Shown: piece after piece, positions 32,901-46,000 of the stretch | How the letters are laid out: each line of letters begins with the position of its first letter | Numbering within the stretch: position 1 is the stretch's first letter | Assembly: GCA_916610825.1 (NCBI GenBank) | Contig: OU744454.1 | Span: 15,694,336 to 15,758,335 of the forward strand | From: Haliclystus octoradiatus | Lineage: Eukaryota; Cnidaria; Staurozoa; Stauromedusae; Haliclystidae | DNA: 64,000 bases | Direction of reading: 5' to 3' | Made by a program: the position numbers and the translations under genes | The notes under the pieces: generated by a model | Told to the model about the DNA's origin: nothing | Databases searched by the model: none | The model's input: the letters and a program-made list of their open reading frames with translations, nothing else

Positions 32901-35900
32901 ATTGATGGTTCTTCATCTTGAATTGATGGTTCTTCAATTGGCTCTGGCTGTTCTCCGAATGATGGTAAAACATCGGACAGACGACTGCTCTCGGCTGTTG
33001 GTTCAATGGTCCTTAGTTGGCAATGTACGCAACTCCATTCGATGCTCAAGTCTTCAGCAATTGCTCTCCTATACTGTTGACGTGAAATTCCTGTCTCGCA
33101 TGTTCTGTGCTGCCACTTCCTACAGCCATCACATAACAGGGCCTCTTGTCTGGCACTGACATTCTTTTCACAAAATAAGCATAGCTCAGACTAGCTAATT
33201 AATACTAAGCTAATTCTAACTAGAGAATAAATTATTTCTGAACAGTTTACCTTTTTATATGTTTTCAGTCCTTTGTTTTAAAATGGGATCGAAATCAGCC
33301 TAATAGAAAGGCGCTCAATTATTGTCCGATAATTAAGCGCCAAAAGATTTACAATACTTAGGCACCTCAAAATTAATCTGCCCGTTTACGGTCTGCCTAA
33401 TGGAAAGGCGCTCAATTATTGTCCGATAATCAAGCGCCAAAAGATTTACAATACTTAGGCACCTCAAAATTAATCTGCCCGTTTACGGTCTGCCTAATGG
33501 AAAGGCGCTCAATTATTGTCCGATAATCAAGCGCCAAAAGATTTACAATACTTAGGCACCTCAAAATTAATCTGCCCGTTTACGGTCTTGGCTATTACGC
33601 GCGTGAACTTGGGCAGATAACTAGAACCTGCCCGGGGACGATTTGGTCAGCGGTAAAACGAGGCCGTTCTTGCTAACGGACGTGATGACTGGTTACCTTT
33701 GCCAGCATCGGTGAAAATATGAGCATTTTCCTCATTGATCGATAATGACGTAGCTCAACTCCTAAAATGAAGAATATCAATTTCACCAATGTTGGCGAAA
33801 ATAAAAAGTCATTTAGCAAGAGCTTAAGGATCAACGTCGTGTATGTTATTCATTATCATATCATTTATTCAGCACTCGATAAGCTTGCAACTTTTTTTCC
33901 CAGGACTGTATAATATATCCTCCATGGTGCATGGTACCGGTATCAGACCTTCCGATGTTAATTTGCTATTTCCCGTTGATCAATTCATGTGTCGCATTTT
34001 GGTTTGCAGGTTGGTGTTACATCTTTTGGAGCATGTGCAATTTGGCAATATGAAAATGTCAGATCCCACATAAAACAGAATGGCGTCACTTCCTTTTTCA
34101 AACAGAAAAGGCATTTATACCAAAAACTACCATTTAGGGAAAAGGTTTGTCTTAAGTATCTATCTGTTACAAATTGGTAAGGTTGAGAGTTTTAATAGTA
34201 ACGTTCATTTTATCTCTAATTGTTTTTTTAGATCAATAAATGGTGGAACAAATTGTCGGATGGAAGAAAACTAGCTGCATGTAAGTGATTATCTGCTTAT
34301 CTCTGATTCCTTCAATTGTTAATTGGTCTCAACGTTATTTATTTATAGCTAGTTGGAGATCAGTTCACTATTTGTCCCTGAGTATCTATGTAATGTGAGA
34401 TTGTACACATTTTCATGAACACTCAAGAACAGAACAGCTTATGGAAACATTATGAAGCATATGAATAAACAGTTAATGCAGGCTTCAGTTTAGGCATTTT
34501 TTGAATAATTCCTGGAGGGTTCATGGGTGTAGAATTGACAATGTATCCGACTTAAGAACAGTTCATGAATATTTACTAAACAACTGTTAATAAAAATTCA
34601 TGAACAATTTATCAACTTCACAAGCAGTTCATGAACATTTGAACATTCTTTTTGGTGATTGAATGTATTTTTTTATGCCTGGAAAATTCATTCTGTAATT
34701 GATTGGTATTTTGCGCTGTAGGTATCATTGCTGGTAATATTGGTGTGTTTCTTTTGTGGAGGATACCTTCACTTCGTAATACAATGCAGAGATGGTTTGC
34801 TGCAAATTCTTTCTCTGGTACGATTCAATGAAACACAATAACACAACACAAATAGACCTCCTACATTATTTACATGCAAATTGATATTGTTATTATTATT
34901 TCTTCTTCAGGTCGATCAATGCCTCTGCTATTATCATGTTTCAGTCATTCTGAATTTTGGCATCTGGCTTGTAACATGTTTGTATTTTGGAGTTTTGCAC
35001 CAGCTATACAATGTAAGCTTGAATTAAAAATACTCCTCAGTCATAACATAGCATTTTGTCACAATCAATTTGACTCATAAAGTTTTTGTTTTCAATATTG
35101 ATGGATTAGATATTCTTGGTACAGAACAGTTCTTGGCTTTCTATTTGACCGGTGGGGTTGTGGCGTCATTAGCAAGTCATTATTTTAAATTATTAACACT
35201 TAGTGGAGCCTTTTCGTTAGGAGCGGTAAGTCCAATGTCACTTTCTATTGGTTTGTGCTCCGTCCATGGTTCGACAAAAGTCCTAAAATCCTCGTTGAGA
35301 GAAGGTTTAAATTCAAATTCAAATTAAAATTAAATTTAAATTTAAAATTAAAATTAAATGCAAATTCAGAAGAAAATTCATACTTTTAATGATTTATTAA
35401 TCAAACGTCAACAAATTTTATAAAAATAGTGAAATTATTGAAATGCCAGGATTCCAGAACCTCTCTTGCTCTGCCCTTGATGGATGGTGTTAAATTATAT
35501 TCATAAATTTATATCATTTTAGTCTGGTGCGTTATTAGCTGTCTTGGGTGCGGTATGTTATGAGCAACCAGAAGCAAGATTGTCGATAATTTTTCTTCCG
35601 TTTTTTACATTCTCAGCTAAAGCAGTAAGTTTTCTTTCGTACTTGATACATTTTTTTATTTTTTTGCTATAATTTTGTAAGTTATGTTCTCATCCTGTTT
35701 TATTAATTCAAGGCGCTCATTTGCATAATTGGCCTGGATTCAGCTGGTGTGCTTCTTGGTTGGAAATTATTTGACCATGCGGCTCATCTAGGTGGCGTTT
35801 TATTTGGAATGTAAGGATACTACAATATTATACTTTGAAATCTGTATATAACTACCAGCTACGAGAGGTAGACAAACTGGCAACTATAGACAGATCGCCT

Positions 35901-36418
35901 TTATATACAGGGTTGATTCTATAGAAAATACTATTTTAGACATTGCATGAGTGACCACTATAGACAGGTGGCCGTTATACCAGGTTTGGCTGTAGTATAT
36001 GTTATTATTAATTTTGGGTTATTAAAAATCATGATGTTGAAACAGAGCTGTTTATCCATATGATTAGTAAGGAAGTAGTAAAGGCGCTTGTGTGTAACTC
36101 TTCTATTTCTATAAAAGTGACTCTATTTGCTCAGAGTAATCATGGCTAATAGTAATTACTGATCTCGGATTTAACACAGATTTCATGGCAGATAGGCTGG
36201 CCCTAAATGTCAAGACATTTTTACACTCCATTTCTGTGAAAATTGCCTGCATTTCATAGGCAATCTCATAATGGGAGGGTATTATTATATTATTGTATTT
36301 GTATTTTGGATGTTTTCTTCTTTGCAGATGGTATACAAAATATGGTTCTTCGATATGGAATCAACGAAAACATCTCATTAAAAAATGGCATGAATTTAGA
36401 GAAAGATTAAACTATTAG
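29963..36418 (+). CDS. PARL: Presenilin-associated rhomboid-like protease, mitochondrial
   Basis: Ten exons: 29963-30069, 31095-31221, 34010-34144, 34232-34280, 34722-34817, 34911-35012, 35110-35225, 35523-35624, 35713-35810 and 36328-36418. Sum 1023 nt, 340 residues, phases consistent. The N-terminus is basic and Ser/Arg-rich with few acids ([16 protein letters not shown]), as expected for a mitochondrial targeting sequence. The membrane core includes [30 protein letters not shown] and ILGTEQF. The catalytic serine is Ser245 (GASGAL, at the exon 7/8 junction) and the histidine is His303 (DHAAHLGG). PARL cleaves PINK1, PGAM5 and other proteins in the mitochondrial inner membrane. Human PARL has 379 residues; the N-terminal region here is shorter. 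Intron 2 (2.8 kb) hosts a MULE transposase on the opposite strand. It ends tail to tail with UBXN7. Confidence 0.96.
31793..33190 (-). pseudogene. PHD-FLYWCH-MULE transposase, C-terminally truncated
   Basis: An open minus-strand frame within PARL intron 2. It begins with a C4HC3 PHD finger (CLFC, CDGC, WQHRTC, SCVHC; about 33047-33180). An acidic Ser-rich linker follows with three copies of EEPSIQD, then a FLYWCH-like segment ([19 protein letters not shown], then HIHPG). The MULE transposase core comes next: [24 protein letters not shown] and [13 protein letters not shown], holding two acidic catalytic positions and the CxxH-type motif. The frame stops soon after HPSYAG, before the expected third acidic region, so this copy is probably dead. 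No start codon in frame precedes the PHD finger; an intron or 5' damage may explain it. Similar architectures occur in Mutator/Phantom-type DNA transposons of invertebrates. Confidence 0.85.
33298..33588. repeat. Three tandem copies of a 97 bp unit
   Basis: Units start at 33298, 33395 and 33492 and are nearly identical. Each contains a palindrome, GGCGCTCAATTAT mirrored by ATAATCAAGCGCC. They sit just upstream (minus-strand sense) of the MULE transposase frame; subterminal repeats of this sort are common in DNA transposons, so they may belong to the element. Confidence 0.85.
35841..35992. mobile_element. Degenerate mariner-type MITE copy
   Basis: Related to the element at 38205-38385: it shares ACCAGCTACGAGAGGTAG, GAAAATACTATTTTAGACAT and TGACCACTATAGACAGGTGG, ending CAGGTTTGGCTGTA. 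It lies in PARL intron 9. Further traces of the family occur near 47960-48045, 50940-50975 and 60540-60600. Confidence 0.65.
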
Positions 36419-37059
36419 ATAGAAGATTTAGATGATTTTCAACACTAGAAAACTACTAAGTAGGTTTAATAATTTTGTTTGTATTAAATACTTTACATAT
36501 TTTTATTGTACACACATAATACCGAAAAATAAGCAAACCATACATAAATCGAGCTTAGACAATATTATTGAAGTTGTTGATCATATATCAACAAGTTGAA
36601 GATCTAGTGCTGCAGATCTTCAATGACAGAGTTCTCCTGGCAACTCAAAATATTACATTTTCACAATAATCAATCGCTATAATTACATGCCTGATGACTG
36701 CCCTAAAATTTCTGAGAAAACAGTAGAAGATCTGTACGTACGCATGCTACAATTATTGCATTCCCATTTCCTGTTGCATTTAACTCTAGTGATAAGCTTG
36801 GCAGTGAAGTTATGATCAAAGCACTGGAACACTCATTTTTCTCCGAGATACTGAGAAAGTATTCACTGTAAACTTCAAAGTGGTTCATACTGGAGCTCCT
36901 CAACAAACTACAAGTCAAACATGGAATAGGAAAATAAAGTTGAAAATAATTATCAACAATTATATTTGAATGTACAGTTACCGGAAGAATTCATCATTAT
37001 AAAGTGTGTAGTGTTTGATGATCTATAACAAGAGCCAGCTATGTTAAACATACTCTGAG

Positions 37060-40000
37060 TTACTTTTCTTGCAAAAATATGGTCTCTTGGTTACCAAAAT
37101 CAGCCTCTTTCAATGTCAATGATCTGTCTAAGACACTTAAATTGCGCCGTGGAAACGTCATCATTATTTCATGTCTATCCATAGTGTATCCTTTAGAAGA
37201 TATATATGTTGATAATTCCTAAATATAAAAACATACCTTACTTAATAATTTAAACTTAATAAATATTAAGTAGAATGGAATCAACTTTGTCAAATAGATA
37301 TTTACCTTGATTGTCGCTAGTTTGTTTAGCTTTTCTTGACTGCGTGTACCATCTGGAAAGCGAATCATAATGCTAACCATGAACTCTGCAATAACAAAAA
37401 TTTGTACATTCTCTTTTACAAGCAAACATGAAACACTGTGTTGCACACAAGCCACACCACAGTGTGTCATGTCACAAACACATTTGTTGCAATTGATGTT
37501 TTCTGAGTTGTGTAGAACTTTCTCAACTATTTTATTTTAGATGAGTCTTACCTGTTTCCTTTAATATTTCACTTTCTTTCGTTTCATCCACTTTTCCGTT
37601 GACATCTGTATTGTCAATGTCATTCATTACGTCAATATCAACAGATTGAGTTACAACTTTGTTTTTCTTGGCTAATGAATTGCCAGCCTCTTTCTCAGAT
37701 TCGTCTGCACTGAATTCCTGAAGACTTCCATCACTATCATCATTGCTAGAGTCATCTTTCACTACTAATGCTTTAGGTTTATTACTTCCATCTGTCAAAG
37801 ACGCAGCGATTGCCGCAGCTAACTGAGAATCTTCCGACGCATCAACTATGCTATTCTATATCAAAGAATGGAAGTATTTTACTATCAAGACGAGAATTTT
37901 TTACTATCATGAGAAAGAACGTATTTAGCTTATGAAAATGATGTATTTATGAACGTCCTGGCTTGGCTATTGTATTTACAGTTTTTCAAGGTCTTTTCAT
38001 GTTTGACTCAAACTGACTCGACATGTCTCCCCAATTTGGTTGTAATGTAACCTCCAAAATGTAGGTCAAGTCATTATATGCTTAGGTTTACCTGTCGAGA
38101 TTTTTTCTTGCAAGGTTCAACTGAAACATTCTGTTCTTCTTCTTCGCATTGTTGTTGATTAAGGTCCGCATTAGATGATACAAATTGAGTTGCTAAAAAT
38201 AAATTACAGTGAAACTTGTATATAACGGCCAGCTACGAGAGGTAGCTGAATTGACCATTATAGACAGGTGGCCTTTACATACAGGTTTGATTCAATAGAA
38301 AATACTATTTTAGACATTGCAAGAGTGACCACTATAGACAGGTGACTGCTTTATAGAGGTGCCCGTTATAACAGGTTTGACTGTATCAAAATTAATGTGA
38401 TTTACGTGATTGACTGTCTGATCATCTCCCACATTGGACAAACAAATCCTATGCGTATTTCTTTTACATACGGGCTTGTGCACTTTTGAAAAACCCAGCT
38501 GAAGCAAATTAATCCCGAATTGAACTCGAAACCGTATGATAGTCTATGCAAAGCAATTGGCGCACAGTTTCTATATGAGAAATAGCTTTATGACACACTT
38601 GTGTCACATCTCGTGTCACATCAGCAGATGACTGGTAGGAGCTGTCTGATAACTCTTTTATAATGACCATCTGTTAATAGTTGCCACTTGGCACTATAGG
38701 TAGCGGTTTTTCTATATCCTAGAATTGAATGAACAGTATTCTAGATGAACGTACCAACGTCACAGAACTTCTGCGCATCCAGACCTTCTGAGCTTTCCCA
38801 AGTTGTCATGCACTCGCCTGAAAATACATCAAAATGTACCCATAAAGAAATATATAACTGGTAATGATATTTGTAACTTGATATGTTTATTCTACCTACA
38901 ATGTTCAGTTCAGCAGACAGCAATGCATTATTAAGAGGAAAAATTGTTTACGAACAGTTTATGATGTCACTGTAGCGGGTGGAATGAACGATGTATTGAT
39001 TAATACCACCACACATACATAGGCGTTGATAAGATATATATTTGTGTAATAGTTGTAGCTGGCCACCAACAGGGAGAGGATGAATGAAGGGTTAATATTA
39101 CCGTTGATAAACAGAGCCTCTATGAAGGTGGACCAGCTTTGATAATGTAGATGTTGTCGCCACGAAGGGCAGACGTGAAGAGAGTTGATACATTCATACA
39201 GTGATTTACATTACAAGGTATACGTGATTACAAACGGAAGCTTTACAGTTAACAAAGGAAATACATTAATGGATAAGACAATAGACATAAAACAATCCAC
39301 TACATAACTTCCCCCCACGGAGACGGAGTCCCGTCTGTGAGTGAAAGATATGAAATAATATATACAGGACGAATGAATGAATAAAATACGTATAATAAAA
39401 TAAAATATGATTTAAAATAAGTTAATAATGTTTTGATTGAGTTAGATGAATTAGATTGTTTGTTTTCTTTCATGTTGTATAGTTGGTTAAGTATGTGTTG
39501 TATGGTTGTAGCGACAAAATCTTGTAAATATTTAATAATTCTTTGTTGTGTGCCTTTGTGCAAGTCATGATTGTATATAGCCTATCTTTTTGAACTTCTG
39601 TTTTTGATGGTGTTATGTATCTATGTTGGTAATGTTGTTTTGTTGTTACAATTCTTTGTGCTCAAGCCTGGCAATCTTTATTTTCTTGTCGGGTTAAGCC
39701 CTAATAATTTTCGTGGTTCCTGCCAGACTTGGCTTGTGACGGCGTGAGTGCATTCAATTATTTTCTTCTTTTTTTTTGTAATAACACTCACCCATGGGCG
39801 AATCTCATCTAAAATCTTACCAGATATAGCCATATACTAGCCAGGGTTTACGACGCGTTATAGTCGGCTGCGTTTTTCAGATCACGTCGGTAGTTACCAA
39901 TATGTAGCGGGTGGAATGAACGATGTATTGATTAATACCACCACACATACATAGGCGTTGATAAGATATATATTTGTGTAATAGTTGTAGCTGGCCACCA

Positions 40001-43000
40001 ACAGGGAGAGGATGAATGAAGGGTTAATATTACCGTTGATAAACAGAGCCTCTATGAAGGTGGACCAGCTTTGATAATGTAGATGTTGTCGCCACGAAGG
40101 GCAGACGTGAAGAGAGTTGATATATTCATACAGTGATTTACATTACAAGGTATACGTGATTACAAACGGAAGCTTTACAGTTAACAAAGGAAATACATTA
40201 ATGGATAAGACAATAGACATAAAACAATCCACTACATCACCGGTAAAAATGGTTGCAGGACGCCAAATGAAAGAAGAGGGAAGCAGAGTTAAGAGATTTA
40301 CCACCATATGAGAACCCTGGATAGTTTTCTTCAAAGCTACAATTTATAATCAATGGTAGGCTATACAGAGGATAAACTGTTCAAAGAATGGGGATAGATA
40401 CAGCAATGCTTGAGTGTTACAGCCTGTGTTACACTGCTGACACCAAAACTGTGAAAAGCGTAAAATTTCATAGCACATTCTCATTTTAATATTGAGCATA
40501 TGGATTTTTCATGGTTTTCAAACAATTTATGGTTTAAAAATTTATAGATTTTACCTCTTTTACATTTTCACAGTGTTTCATTTCAGGACACTTTTATGAC
40601 TTTTTCACAGTTTTGGTGTTGGTAGTGTTAGCTTGAACATCTAATAACATCATTGTTTAAATGTTCGAAACTTCATCTTACCTGTTCTTGGGTCGATAAC
40701 TGCTATATAAGGATATCGCTTGACTGTATAGTATAACATGTAACGCTGGCCTTCATCACTGTCACAATAAACCTGAAATAGAATTTGAATACTGCATTTT
40801 AGACATTAAGTTTAATAAAGAAGGTAGACAGAGAGAGTAAATAACAATTTTGATATAGTTATCAGAAATTATAGAACAAATTTACAGAACAAATATGGAA
40901 TGAGATATCCTACAATGTTATCAGCTTTATGTAACCCCAAGAACAAGTTGAGGACCTGAAGTCTATGTACATTAAACTGATACACATTTCCAAACATGAC
41001 TATCGGTAACCAATCACACATGTGAAATCTCTAAATAGATTACCTGCTTTGTCGTAAAGTGATAAATGTAAAAAAATGAAAAAAAATTACCTGCCACAGT
41101 AGAAAGTGCTCGTTGAGAATAGCTCTAACAACATCGTTACTCCATACATCACGATTTAATGTTTGACATGGAAACTCTGTCACATTTTGAATATTAACAA
41201 GGAGCCATTTGTGTTGTTCAGCACCAGCTGATTTGGCCTATTGAATACAAGACATGAAGTTGATGCATAACAACCCCTGCGAAAAACAGAACAGTTCAGG
41301 AGTTCATGAACAGTTCGTGAACGTTAAATGGCCACAAATGATGATGAGCTGTTGATGAACCGTTCATGAAAATTTGGAGCCATTTAACGTTCATAAACTG
41401 TCCATGAACTCCTGAACTGTTTTTTGCAGGGAAACAAATAGTTCAAGAGCACAATAAAGTTTGAAATAAATAAAGTTGTACTATGAAGATGTGTGATATA
41501 GACTAACAAATATATCAACATTTCAACAGGTGTGACACATTTAAAAAACTTCTACTTCTAAAAACAGTGAAAATTATCATTAGATTACTTTACTAACCAT
41601 TTCAAATGTTCCTTTAAACGTGATATCAACCGGCGGACGAAATAAATCTTGTAGAGTTCTTGCTTTACATGCTTCTAAACTTGAACCACGTTTTAAAAGT
41701 TCTTCTTGTTTCTCTAAAGGAAATACATTTATAAAATTTGGAGATAAAATGTCATGGCTGAGTTTGTTTACTCGGAATGCGAATAAACAATTATGCTTAC
41801 TTGCTTCTGCTTGAAAGTCTCTAAAACTGTCAAAAACAGATGTTGGATTCTTTCGTTTTGTTCTTGGGAGGGGTACAGCTAGAAGCAAAATAATTGAGAT
41901 AAATAAAATGACATTGAACTCCAAATGTGCAGATCACTAGATAGAATACTCCATGTTAACTTATTAACAAACATTACAGCAAATATGAAAGACAATGAAA
42001 ATAAAAACACATATTAAACAGACCCTATTCTATCATAAATAAATTAGGTATGTGACGCAGGCCGGTATTGGTGTAGCCTACTGTAGTGAATGGATTGATT
42101 ATATGGAGAATAACTCACGGGTCGCGCAGGGATATGGTATTTATTTTTTGAGTGTTTAAATCTCTATCTAACGAGCAAGGCTCTGGAAAATAAATTCATA
42201 TCTCCAAGCACTAGCACCCATGAATTATTTTGTTTATTATATTGTGTATTATATAAAAATAATACCACAAAATGTAGCTGATTCTGTTTGATAGATATAA
42301 TATTGCAGGCCAGTCGGTCGGTAGAGCATCAGATTCTTAATCTGAGGGTCGTGGGTTCGAGCCCCACATTGGGCTCTAAAATCTATGCAGAATAATACAC
42401 AGTTAAATAGTTAAAGAATCCCAAAAACGTATAACTTATTAATAAATAAAAGACATGTGTTTCTCTTCAGGATATATATTTTCATTCAACTAAAACGCAT
42501 TCACTTTCAATAATATAACAATGAAAACAACCCAATAGAAATTGTAGGCCTACAAATTACAGTTACAGAACAATAAGAAATCAAGGTGCGTAACGCGATA
42601 AACATGAAATATAAAAGGCAGAAATCACATTATTTTCTGCATAGTAGAATCATCAACACATGCAGTCTCAATTGTAATAATTTTCAGAGCTCTATCGATC
42701 AAGCATTTTGAAGCCAATAAATATTGTGAATAAACATCTGTCGGAAAATTCAACGCTCTCTGATTGTTATAGCCTACCTTTACGTCATTTCAAATTTGCA
42801 ATTTGTAACTCTAACAACATTCTGAATTTTAATAGAAACAATAAGAGAATGTTGTTGTTACAGCAACTAATAGAGTTCACTGATTGGTTAATGGTGTCAG
42901 TTGTGGAAAACCCTGCATACCACTTATTAATCTATTAGTAGTAGTATAGACAGTCACATTATAGGAATGTGCCGTCCCTCTTACGCCTTACATATTTGCT

Positions 43001-46000
43001 ACACAAAGAACGCCACAAAATACGGTCAGACATAGCTGACAAAGAAACTTGTAAATAAAACAATTCACAATATAAAACATTATGAAAAGATACTACTCTC
43101 CCATAGCCCCGTCGAAGCATCCCCTTCGGTTGCCAGTGAAGAATGTCATGCAGCAATTGAGGGGCATACGTCTTTGATCTATTGATTATACAATAAATAG
43201 CCATACGCCTAATGTAGTTGGATGAACCATAACGAAACTAATTTAACATAAACTATATCTTCAAAACTAACCGTGATAGGGATCTGTGACAAGAACACCC
43301 CGTTGCTGGGGAATTGGCGCTCTAATATTGTCATCATCATTGATACTGGAATAAAAAGTATAAATTTAGTTTGTAAAAAATGACAGCGATAAAAAACAAG
43401 GGATTTCACAACGTTTTGCCGTATCATATCCAATTAAAAAAATTACAAATAGGCCTACATAGAGTTTGAGTCTAGAAAAGAAATTATCAAATACAATTAC
43501 ACGGAAATTAAACAAACAACAGGGATTTTATAGAATCCGATTGTGTGTTGAGTGTTGGCTTGATCCAAAAAAACAAAAACATTGCAAAAACAAAACTGAT
43601 TGTCTTACTTATGAAATGCTTGCAATCAGATGGATCAAGCCAACACTCAATATGGAATCAGATTCTATAAAATCCCGGTTGTTTGTTTAATTTCCGCGTA
43701 ATTGTATTTGATAATTTCCTTTGTAAACTCAAACTCTATATATTTGTGATTTTTTAATTTGAATCAGGGCTCGATAAAAGTTGCGATCCTGCGATCCTAG
43801 ATCGCAGAAGGCTGAGCTAAAATCCGAAGGCAGCCAAGAATAAACTTTTTTTAATATGATTTCTAGTAAATAGTAAGATAAATTTTAATCTTTGGATTTC
43901 CGAAGCTTATTTGTACATTCACAAATTGATGATCAATGTTTGTTTACATTTACAAGTTCTGAAATAATTTCTTTACAACGAGTTCACGTCTACACCGGAT
44001 GTGAAACTTCAGCAACTGTCTGCTTTGTTGTTTCATGAGGTTTTCATGCTATTGAGAAATTGGCACTGCCGTTTTGGTGTTGAATTCAAAACAACATAAA
44101 ATTAGATTACAACAAAAGTTATTAACGAGAACGACGTAGCAAAGGTAATGCAAAGCCAGGGATAAACACAGGGAATTATGCAGACCTTGTATGGTTCAAC
44201 CGAGACGCCATATAATTGCTAGCTTGAATTTTATTTTATTTTATCCGAGTAAATAATTTTGTTCAGTTAACCTACGGGTAGCAGTTTAATTCAAGGAAAT
44301 AGTGAGCGTGTTTTCGAATGTGTTATGCATGGTTTTGCCATCGCACTAGAATGTGTTGACCTTCTTTTTGTGAGAACAATAGACAATGTTGAAAATCATG
44401 TCAAATGGCGTGGTAAATAATTAACGGGAGTTGAATTACAATGCTTGACGAGGTAAACAAAACATGCGAGACTGTAGCAATGAATGTTAAATTGTGCAGG
44501 AACAAAATAAAACAACCTTATTTTGCAATAGGTAAGATCTATATATTGAAAAGAAAACAGGACAAATTACAAATAATTTAATTGCTTTGCACAAACCACC
44601 GTTAACATTTGAATTTAGAAAGGAAATGTTTGTTTTCCCGATTAATTAATGAATTATGTAATCGATTCTCAATTGAAAACCTGATCAGAAATTTGGAACC
44701 ACCAATGAATATTATATATCCTTCTCAGTTTGATAATTGATGTGAAATCGTTTGTCATATGTCCGGGAAAAAATCCGAAGGTCTCACTTCGAAAATCTTT
44801 GGATCTCGGAAGGCAAAAACTTTTATCGGATCCTGGCTGTAATTTGTTACAAATTTAATAAGCAAGCATTTATAAATTTAGTTTGATTGCAATAAACATA
44901 TCTTCTGTATTAAAGTCCAACTAAAAATAGGCCTACATCTTGAAAAATAAATGATTTAAGAGTTTTTATCATGTATTTTTTATCTGTATGGAAGGTAAGC
45001 CATCTACTCTCTTACCTCTACGTCACATCTTCTACGTCAGGCAAACAGGAATGTTCCCAATAAACATTAATTTTTAACTCAATCAAATGAAAAAGGTTTG
45101 ACAGCAAACTAATTGTGATTGCATGCATTGATTAAAGATGTCCGGATTAATCAGTAGTAAAGGTTTTGAACAGCATATTTTTGATCACAATCGGTAAACG
45201 ATTGATTTTCTTTGACAGATTGTACCCGATTATTACGAATATTTATTTGAAACTGAAATCGTATTTTTCATTGTGATTTGAAATTTGAACAGGATAGTTT
45301 ACGAAGCTGACCATTATGGTAGCTCATGCGTTTGAAACTGGTTCCATGGTGTGATTCATTTTCTGGAAATTTGGTATGTAGGGGATCTGAGGATAAAGCT
45401 TGGAATTTTGGTCAGAATTTTAAATATTGGTCTATGAATTTAAATTTTAAATTTCCTTTCAATAGTTTTACATTTCTATATTTCTATATATTTTCCCATC
45501 TAAATTTCCCTAAACTTTGGATAGGAACAACCGAACATTTTTTACCAGGTCCAAAACCCAACACGTCATCTCAATTTATTAGTAAGCTACATATTCAAGC
45601 TGGTATTCAACATAATTCTGTAGAATTTGGCTGAAATTTTAATATATTACATAATCCGAAGACCAACCCAGAAATCAAATATAATTTCAAGATTAAAATT
45701 GTCAGAATTGTTATTAACGTGGTTGAGGAACAGGACCGTCCATCGCCATTGCATCTTGAATGAATGTGAGAGAAACGCAAACAGCACATTAAGCATGCGC
45801 AGAAGACGCACGGAACATTATCTCTAGCACTCAGGATTCCGGCTGCCGGAACATTATCCACTTCGTAAAATATTTCAAAAACAATGTAGTTTGTAGCCAG
45901 CACAAATAATTACATATTTGTCCTGACACACTATGGCAGCCCGACGAAACGGATTTATCACGTTTGTGATATCAAATTATTAATAACACTTACTTGATTG

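Noticed and set aside
39300-39563. 87-codon minus-strand frame inside the LTR element
   Set aside because: No gag- or pol-like motif; the interior is too short to be coding and the frame starts at the purine tract.
42305-42375. Functional tRNA-Lys gene
   Set aside because: The 5' acceptor strand and D-stem half are lost, so it is listed as a tRNA-derived pseudogene.
45326-45634. 102-codon frame
   Set aside because: Lies in UBXN7 intron 1; phenylalanine/leucine-rich chance frame without similarity.
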